A stretch of 64,000 nt of DNA from NCBI GenBank assembly GCA_001940995.1, contig MSHC01000034.1, positions 1 through 64,000 on the forward strand, written 5' to 3'. How positions within the stretch are numbered: the stretch's first letter is position 1; every line of letters begins with the position of its first letter. Below, one piece after another: positions 59,920-64,000 of this stretch. This stretch comes from Ruminococcus sp. Phil15 (lineage in GTDB: Bacteria > Bacillota > Clostridia > Oscillospirales > Ruminococcaceae). Position numbers and translations under genes: made by a program. Below the pieces are notes generated by a model, which made no database searches, was not told the DNA's origin, and saw nothing but the letters and a program-made list of their open reading frames with translations.

Positions 59920-61590
59920 ATGCTAAAAGAGCTGTACATAGAAAACTTAGCGGTAATCGAAAAGGCTGCAATAGATTTCAAAAACGGTATGAATATCTTT
60001 ACAGGCGAAACAGGCGCAGGTAAGTCTATCCTCATAAACGGAATAAACGCCGTTCTCGGTCAGAGAGTTACCAAGGATCTGGTAAGAACAGGCTCTAAAA
60101 AAGCTGTAATCTCCGCAGTATTTGAGAATATTCCTCTCGCTGCTCTTAAAACCCTGAACGAAAACGGAATAGAGTGCGAGAACTCCCAGCTTATTATATC
60201 AAGAGAGATTTCATCTGACGGCGGTAGTATGGCAAGAATAAACTCCCGCCCCGCAAATGTCTCTCTGCTAAGACTTATCGGTGAACAGCTTGTCAATATC
60301 CACGGACAGCACGATAACCAGGTGCTGCTTTCTCCCGAAAAGCATCTGGGAATACTGGACGCATACGGCGAGCTTTCGGAAGATTTGGCGGATTACAGAA
60401 AGGATTTCAAAGCGCTTCAGGAGCTTTCAAGAAAAATCAAACAGCTCTCCCTAGATGACAGCAAAAGGGAAGAACGTGTCAGAAGGCTTTCTCAGATTAT
60501 AAACGATATAAAGCCCCTCGACCTTAAGCCGAACGAGGACGACGAGATAGAGAAGAAGTTTATGTTCGCAGAAAATTCCCTCGCACTCTCAATTGCCCTC
60601 GCAAAAGCCACAAGCGCATTGTACGGCGACGACGAGGAGGGCGGCGCAAGCCTGCTCGTCAGCAGTTCCGCTGCCGAGCTTTCGGAGTATAAGGAGGAGT
60701 TTTCCGATTTAGAGCAGATTACCGAAAGACTGAATTCTGTAAAATTTGAGCTTGACGATATTGCAAGCGAGCTTATAAGGCTTTCAGGTTCTCTTGAAAT
60801 CAATCCGCAGAGCTACGCAAAAATGAACGCAAGACGTGACGAGATTTTGACGCTGAAGAAAAAGTATATGCTCGATGTCAACGGACTTATAAAGCTGTGC
60901 GATGAAGCAGGGGACGAGCTTTTGTCGCTCACATCGGAGGAAAGCTCTGTCGAAGCGCTGACAAACGAACGTGCAAAGCTTTTGAAACAGGTTTCCGTCA
61001 AGGCGTACGCACTGTCTGAAAAGAGAAAAAGTGCCGCAGAACGTTTTTCAAATCAGGTCGCTGACGAACTTGAATTTCTCAGTATGCCAAATGTAAAGGT
61101 AGCCGTTTCTCAGGAAAAGGGCAAGCTTACAGTGAACGGACTTGATAATATAGAGTTTCTTATCTCCGCAAATCTCGGGGAAGCGCCGAAGCCGATTGCT
61201 AAGATTGCTTCAGGCGGTGAGCTTTCAAGAATAATGCTCGCCCTCAAAAATGTCATAGCGGACAGAGATGATATACCAACGCTTATTTTCGATGAAATAG
61301 ATACGGGAGTAAGCGGTATCGCCGCGCAGAAAATCGGCATAAAGCTAAAGCAGATTTCAAAGCTAAGACAGGTCCTATGCGTTACACATCTCTCGCAGAT
61401 TGCCGTAGAAGCGGATAATCACCTGCTTATCGAGAAAACTACCCGTGGCGACAGAACCGTTACCCAGGTAAAGCCTCTCGACTATGACGGCAGGGTTCAG
61501 GAGATCGCAAGAATACTGGGCGGCGAGTCCGTAACGGAAACGACCCTTAAAAATGCCGCAGAGCTTATCTCTTCCGCCCGCAAGCATTAA
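59920..61590 (+). CDS. recN: DNA repair protein RecN
   Basis: RecN is an SMC-like ATPase in double-strand break repair. The 556-residue protein has Walker A FTGETGAGKS, HGQHDNQ, a long coiled coil (about 155-370), the signature SGGELSR and Walker B LIFDEIDTGVSG. ATG follows AAAGGAGAG. In most related genomes spoIVB and spo0A follow recN; here sigG follows instead. Confidence 0.96.
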   Translation: MLKELYIENLAVIEKAAIDFKNGMNIFTGETGAGKSILINGINAVLGQRVTKDLVRTGSKKAVISAVFENIPLAALKTLNENGIECENSQLIISREISSDGGSMARINSRPANVSLLRLIGEQLVNIHGQHDNQVLLSPEKHLGILDAYGELSEDLADYRKDFKALQELSRKIKQLSLDDSKREERVRRLSQIINDIKPLDLKPNEDDEIEKKFMFAENSLALSIALAKATSALYGDDEEGGASLLVSSSAAELSEYKEEFSDLEQITERLNSVKFELDDIASELIRLSGSLEINPQSYAKMNARRDEILTLKKKYMLDVNGLIKLCDEAGDELLSLTSEESSVEALTNERAKLLKQVSVKAYALSEKRKSAAERFSNQVADELEFLSMPNVKVAVSQEKGKLTVNGLDNIEFLISANLGEAPKPIAKIASGGELSRIMLALKNVIADRDDIPTLIFDEIDTGVSGIAAQKIGIKLKQISKLRQVLCVTHLSQIAVEADNHLLIEKTTRGDRTVTQVKPLDYDGRVQEIARILGGESVTETTLKNAAELISSARKH

Positions 61591-61653
61591 CAGAACTTAT
61601 TAGATACTGTATATATAAATTTATCCTCATAACCGCAAAGACTTTATTTTACT

Positions 61654-61684
61654 AATGCCGCCTGCTCCTTCAGACGGCATTTTT
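61654..61684 (+). terminator. Terminator after recN
   Basis: AATGCCG-C-CTG pairs with CAG-A-CGGCATT (one mismatch), loop CTCCTT, then five T. Confidence 0.88.
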
Positions 61685-61686
61685 CG

Positions 61687-61715
61687 GTATATAATCATTC
61701 CTTTTCGGAAATAAT
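61687..61715 (+). promoter_or_regulatory. Sigma-F-like promoter for sigG
   Basis: GTATA (61687-61691), 15 bases, GGAAATAAT (61707-61715). This fits the B. subtilis sigma-F form (GYATA, N15, GGnnAnAnT) exactly as I recall it, and sigG is a known sigma-F target. The expected start is near 61721-61723. Confidence 0.75.
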
Positions 61716-61743
61716 ACTCCTGTAATAAAATGTCAGGAGTATT
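61713..61743 (+). promoter_or_regulatory. Hairpin sequestering the sigG ribosome binding site
   Basis: AATACTCCTG (61713-61722) and CAGGAGTATT (61734-61743) form a perfect 10-base stem with an 11-base loop. The right arm holds GGAG (61736-61739), the only ribosome binding site for the ATG at 61750. The left arm overlaps the -10 of the sigma-F-like promoter. Confidence 0.8.
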
Positions 61744-61749
61744 ACCGTT

Positions 61750-62526
61750 ATGCAGTATAATAAGGTCGAAATCAGCGGTGTAAATACATCAAAGCTCAGG
61801 ACGCTTAAAGAGGACGAGAAAATAGCACTGATAAAGAAATCCCAGGCAGGCGATAAGGAAGCAAGAAATGAGCTTATCGTCTGTAATTTAAGGCTGGTGC
61901 TCAGCGTCCTGCAAAAATATCTCGGCAGGGGAGAAAGCCCCGACGATTTGTTTCAGGTCGGCGTAATAGGTCTTATGAAAGCGATAGATAATTTCGATAC
62001 ATCAATGGACGTGCGTTTCAGCACCTATGCAGTTCCGATGATAGGCGGCGAGCTAAGACGTCACCTCAGGGATAACACACCGATCAGAGTGAGCCGCTCG
62101 CTCAGGGATCTGGCATATAAAGCAATGCAGAGCAAGGAGAGGCTTCTCAACAGCCTCAAACGTGAGCCTACCGTGTCCGAGATCGCAAAGGATATCGGCG
62201 CCGACAGAGCAGATGTAGTTATGGCATTAGAGTCGATAACAGACCCACTTTCGCTCTATGAGCCTGTGTTTTCGGAAAGCGGTGACGCACTCTATGTCCT
62301 CGACCAGATAGGCGATAAGTCGGACGATGAAAGCTGGCTGGACGAAATCTCGATAAAAGAATCAATCAAAGAGCTTGGCGACAGAGAAAAGAATATACTC
62401 TATCTGCGTTATTTCCGAGGAAGAACACAGGTAGAGGTCGCAAAATCCATAGGAATTTCTCAGGCTCAGGTGTCAAGACTCGAAAAAGGCGCTCTCGACA
62501 GAATAAAAAGCCGACTCCACTCTTGA
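61750..62526 (+). CDS. sigG: RNA polymerase sporulation sigma factor SigG
   Basis: SigG directs late forespore transcription. The 258-residue protein has the sigma-G-type opening NKVEISGVNTSKL (4-16), region 2 with LRLVLSVLQKYL, DDLFQVGVIGLMKAID and FSTYAVPMI, region 3 with NTPIRVSRSLRDLAYKA, and region 4 with GRTQVEVAKSIGISQAQVSRLE. ATG 61750 has GGAG 10 bases upstream within a hairpin. It lies alone after recN, whereas in Bacillus it follows spoIIGA-sigE. Confidence 0.95.
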   Translation: MQYNKVEISGVNTSKLRTLKEDEKIALIKKSQAGDKEARNELIVCNLRLVLSVLQKYLGRGESPDDLFQVGVIGLMKAIDNFDTSMDVRFSTYAVPMIGGELRRHLRDNTPIRVSRSLRDLAYKAMQSKERLLNSLKREPTVSEIAKDIGADRADVVMALESITDPLSLYEPVFSESGDALYVLDQIGDKSDDESWLDEISIKESIKELGDREKNILYLRYFRGRTQVEVAKSIGISQAQVSRLEKGALDRIKSRLHS

Positions 62527-62551
62527 CAAAGCATTAAAAATATGTTATCAT
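62523..62551 (+). promoter_or_regulatory. Sigma-A promoter of the T-box leader
   Basis: TTGACA (62523-62528), 17 bases, TATCAT (62546-62551). The -35 overlaps the sigG stop codon. Confidence 0.75.
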
Positions 62552-62552
62552 A

Positions 62553-62802
62553 GCTCCAATGGCTGAGAAAAGAAGAAGTAACAGGATTGCTTTAGCCGCA
62601 GAGAGTCCCCGTTTCGGTGCAAGGGGATGCAGAGCGCCTGTGAAATACATCTTGGAGCCGGAATGCCGAGAAACTCGTAGGTAGGCATTCTCGGGTACGC
62701 CCGTTAAAGCGTTGATGAGGTTGCTTGACCTAAAGCAATAAACTGAGGTGGTACCACGAGTAATTTCGTCCTCAGACAGTCTTTGGCTGTCTGAGGCTTT
62801 TT
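62553..62802 (+). promoter_or_regulatory. T-box riboswitch leader
   Basis: A tRNA-sensing leader. Stem I base is GCTCCAA (62553-62559) with TTGGAGC (62652-62658); inside, ACAGG pairs with CCTGT next to an AGTA-type loop. The T-box sequence is TGAGGTGGTACCACG (62744-62758), and the terminator stem is CCTCAGACAG (62770-62779) with CTGTCTGAGG (62787-62796) then T. The specifier region reads GTGAAATACATC: TAC (Tyr) or ATA (Ile) are the candidate codons, and the UGGU bulge fits either tRNA. It lies directly before a radical SAM gene, not a synthetase or amino acid gene. Confidence 0.9.
62770..62802 (+). terminator. T-box terminator hairpin
   Basis: A ten-base perfect stem with loop TCTTTGG and run CTTTTT; conditional terminator of the T-box. 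Confidence 0.9.
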
Positions 62803-62824
62803 GCATTTTGGAGACACTGTGTGA

Positions 62825-63709
62825 ATGGAAACAATACCTGCTAAAACAATTTTACAAAAAAACAAAACGTCTGAATGGTTCGGAAACGATTATAACATGA
62901 ATCTATACCGCGGCTGCTGTCACGGGTGCATTTACTGCGACAGCCGTTCGGAATGCTACCGTATTGACAATTTTGATGAGGTTCGTGCTAAGGAAAACGC
63001 TCTTGTCATACTCCGGGACGAACTCAGACGCAAGGTGCGGTCAGGCGTTATAGGCACAGGCGCAATGTGTGACCCTTACAATCCTTTTGAAGAAAAGGAA
63101 ATGCTTACCCGTCATTCACTGGAGCTTATCTCAGCTTATAATTTTGGGATAACAGTAATAACGAAAAGTCCTTTGATAACGCGCGATATTGATTTATATA
63201 AAGAAATATCCGAGCATTCCCCCGTGCTGTGCAAGATGACTATAACCACGGCTGACGATGAACTTTGCAAACTTATTGAACCGAAAGTAGCCGTATCGTC
63301 GGAAAGATTTGAAGCTCTTGCAAAGATGTCGGAAAACGGGCTTTTCACGGGAATTACTCTTATGCCTGTCCTGCCCTTTATAAACGATACCGAGGATAAT
63401 ATCCGGAAAATCGTCAGAACCGCTCATCAATGCGGAGTACGCTGTATCTATCCTTTTTTCGGAATGACCCTCAGAGCCAACCAACGAGAATACTACTTCA
63501 GCAGACTTGATATGCTGTTTCCGGGACTTTCGGATAAGTACCGAAAATATTACGGAGAGCGTTACGAATGCGTTTCGCCTAATGCAAAAAAATTGTGGAA
63601 TGTGTTTTCCAATGAATGTGATAGATTTGGGATATTTTATAATATGAAAGATATTATCAGTTCCTATAAGCAAGGATACGGAGATTTGCAATTAAGCTTT
63701 TTTGATTAA
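62825..63709 (+). CDS. Radical SAM protein, SPL-like family
   Basis: A 294-residue radical SAM enzyme. The cluster motif is C31-x3-C35-x2-C38 in RGCCHGCIYCDSR; GTGAMCDPYNPFE and TKSPLITRD match the spore photoproduct lyase-like family of small radical SAM proteins (Rv2578c type). True spore photoproduct lyase is longer with an S/TRCxxxCxYC motif, so I do not call it splB, although a sporulating host makes DNA-lesion repair a fair guess. ATG 62825 has GGAG 11 bases upstream. The T-box leader implies control by amino acid supply. Confidence 0.85.
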   Translation: METIPAKTILQKNKTSEWFGNDYNMNLYRGCCHGCIYCDSRSECYRIDNFDEVRAKENALVILRDELRRKVRSGVIGTGAMCDPYNPFEEKEMLTRHSLELISAYNFGITVITKSPLITRDIDLYKEISEHSPVLCKMTITTADDELCKLIEPKVAVSSERFEALAKMSENGLFTGITLMPVLPFINDTEDNIRKIVRTAHQCGVRCIYPFFGMTLRANQREYYFSRLDMLFPGLSDKYRKYYGERYECVSPNAKKLWNVFSNECDRFGIFYNMKDIISSYKQGYGDLQLSFFD

Positions 63710-63732
63710 TAAATAATTGTGCATTGAAAGGC

Positions 63733-63787
63733 GGTGGTATCCGTGAGATCAAAGTCTGATTTCATCGTTTATGTCTCGTTTTTGTAA
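63733..63787 (+). promoter_or_regulatory. T-box-like antiterminator fragment without Stem I
   Basis: AGGCGGTGGTATCCGTGAG resembles the T-box core (AGGGTGGTACCGCG), followed by TTTCATCG, like the usual TTTCGTCC, then TCTCGTTTTT like a terminator end. GAGA/TCTC and ATCA/TGAT pairs are possible. Only 23 bases separate it from the preceding gene, so Stem I is missing. Likely a remnant or a partial duplication. Confidence 0.5.
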
Positions 63788-63817
63788 TTGATTATTATGA
63801 AAGCGAGGTAATATAAA

Positions 63818-64000
63818 ATGGTCAGGAAAGCAGAAACTGACGATATTGAAAGTGTGGCAAGAATTTACAGCCAACTGCATAAAAAACACGTTGAAATACG
63901 TCATGATTACTTTAATATGCCGAATCGGAGTTTTTTCAAGAGCAGTCTTGCGGAAACTTTGTCAAAGGGCGAAAAGGAATTGATAGTTTACGAAAAAGAC
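63818..64000 (+). CDS. GNAT-type acetyltransferase, N-terminal part (cut by window edge)
   Basis: 61 codons are visible from ATG 63818, which follows GCGAGGTAA. The start VRKAETDDIESVARIYSQL has the pattern of the first strand and helix of GNAT acetyltransferases (RxAxxxDxxxIxxIY). The acetyl-CoA loop would lie beyond the window, so the assignment rests on the N-terminus only. Confidence 0.65.
   Translation, partial: MVRKAETDDIESVARIYSQLHKKHVEIRHDYFNMPNRSFFKSSLAETLSKGEKELIVYEKD

Noticed and set aside
62825-63709. Calling the radical SAM protein spore photoproduct lyase (splB)
   Set aside because: Length and cluster motif fit the smaller SPL-like family, and the characteristic later Cys of the lyase could not be placed.

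Overview
The window reads as a chromosome segment of an anaerobic, spore-forming Clostridia member, most like the gut Oscillospiraceae/Ruminococcaceae. I base this on a complete spoIIIA operon, sigG, spoVS and spmAB; ferredoxin-linked 2-oxoacid oxidation; AGGAGG-type ribosome binding sites with frequent TTG and GTG starts; near-consensus sigma-A promoters; a T-box leader; and the order nusB-xseA-xseB-ispA-dxs-tlyA-nadK-argR-recN. No phage, insertion sequence, rRNA, tRNA or CRISPR array was seen. The species cannot be named from this window alone.

Layout. 1-306: copies of a short composite hairpin repeat, then pyrE. 1.2-3.8 kb: an AEC transporter, hflX and a small membrane protein. 4.0-9.8 kb: NAD synthesis (nadB, a small membrane protein, nadC), uridine phosphorylase, an unknown nuclease-like protein and a secreted D,D-carboxypeptidase. 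9.8-13.3 kb: a third, inverted copy of the repeat, then a P-loop ATPase and a four-subunit 2-oxoacid:ferredoxin oxidoreductase. 13.3-16.2 kb: ymdB, spoVS, abrB and spmAB. 16.3-19.5 kb: carB alone, without carA. 19.8-24.5 kb: a membrane protein overlapping a divergent type IIA topoisomerase pair. 24.5-33 kb: an XRE regulator with membrane helices, degV, a LacI-type sensor fused to GGDEF, a lipid kinase, ahcY with a frameshifted acetyltransferase, and a GT-C-like membrane protein. 33-41.4 kb: a GH113-like hydrolase, glpK, three related extracytoplasmic-domain proteins, a RhaT-like transporter, a DUF1508 protein, an oxidoreductase and a cytidine deaminase. 41.4-46.7 kb: moxR, DUF58, transglutaminase and GNAT genes. 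46.8-51.6 kb: spoIIIAA-AH. 51.6-61.6 kb: a housekeeping run from asp23 to recN. 61.6-64 kb: sigG, a T-box leader, a radical SAM gene, a T-box-like fragment and a partial GNAT gene.

How the parts fit. Sporulation genes recur: spoIIIA has a sigma-E-like promoter and sigG a sigma-F-like one, as expected for the mother cell and forespore. The sigG ribosome binding site lies in a perfect hairpin whose left arm overlaps the promoter, so only read-through RNA should carry the complete hairpin. nadB, nadC and nadK serve NAD(P) supply; ispA and dxs serve isoprenoids; pyrE and carB serve pyrimidines.

The most unusual items are the sigG leader, the T-box before a radical SAM gene with a second stem-I-less T-box-like fragment downstream, the covarying hairpin repeat, the LacI-GGDEF fusion, the divergent topoisomerase pair, and the family of three anchored extracytoplasmic proteins. 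I found no complete, clearly new defence or biosynthetic system.
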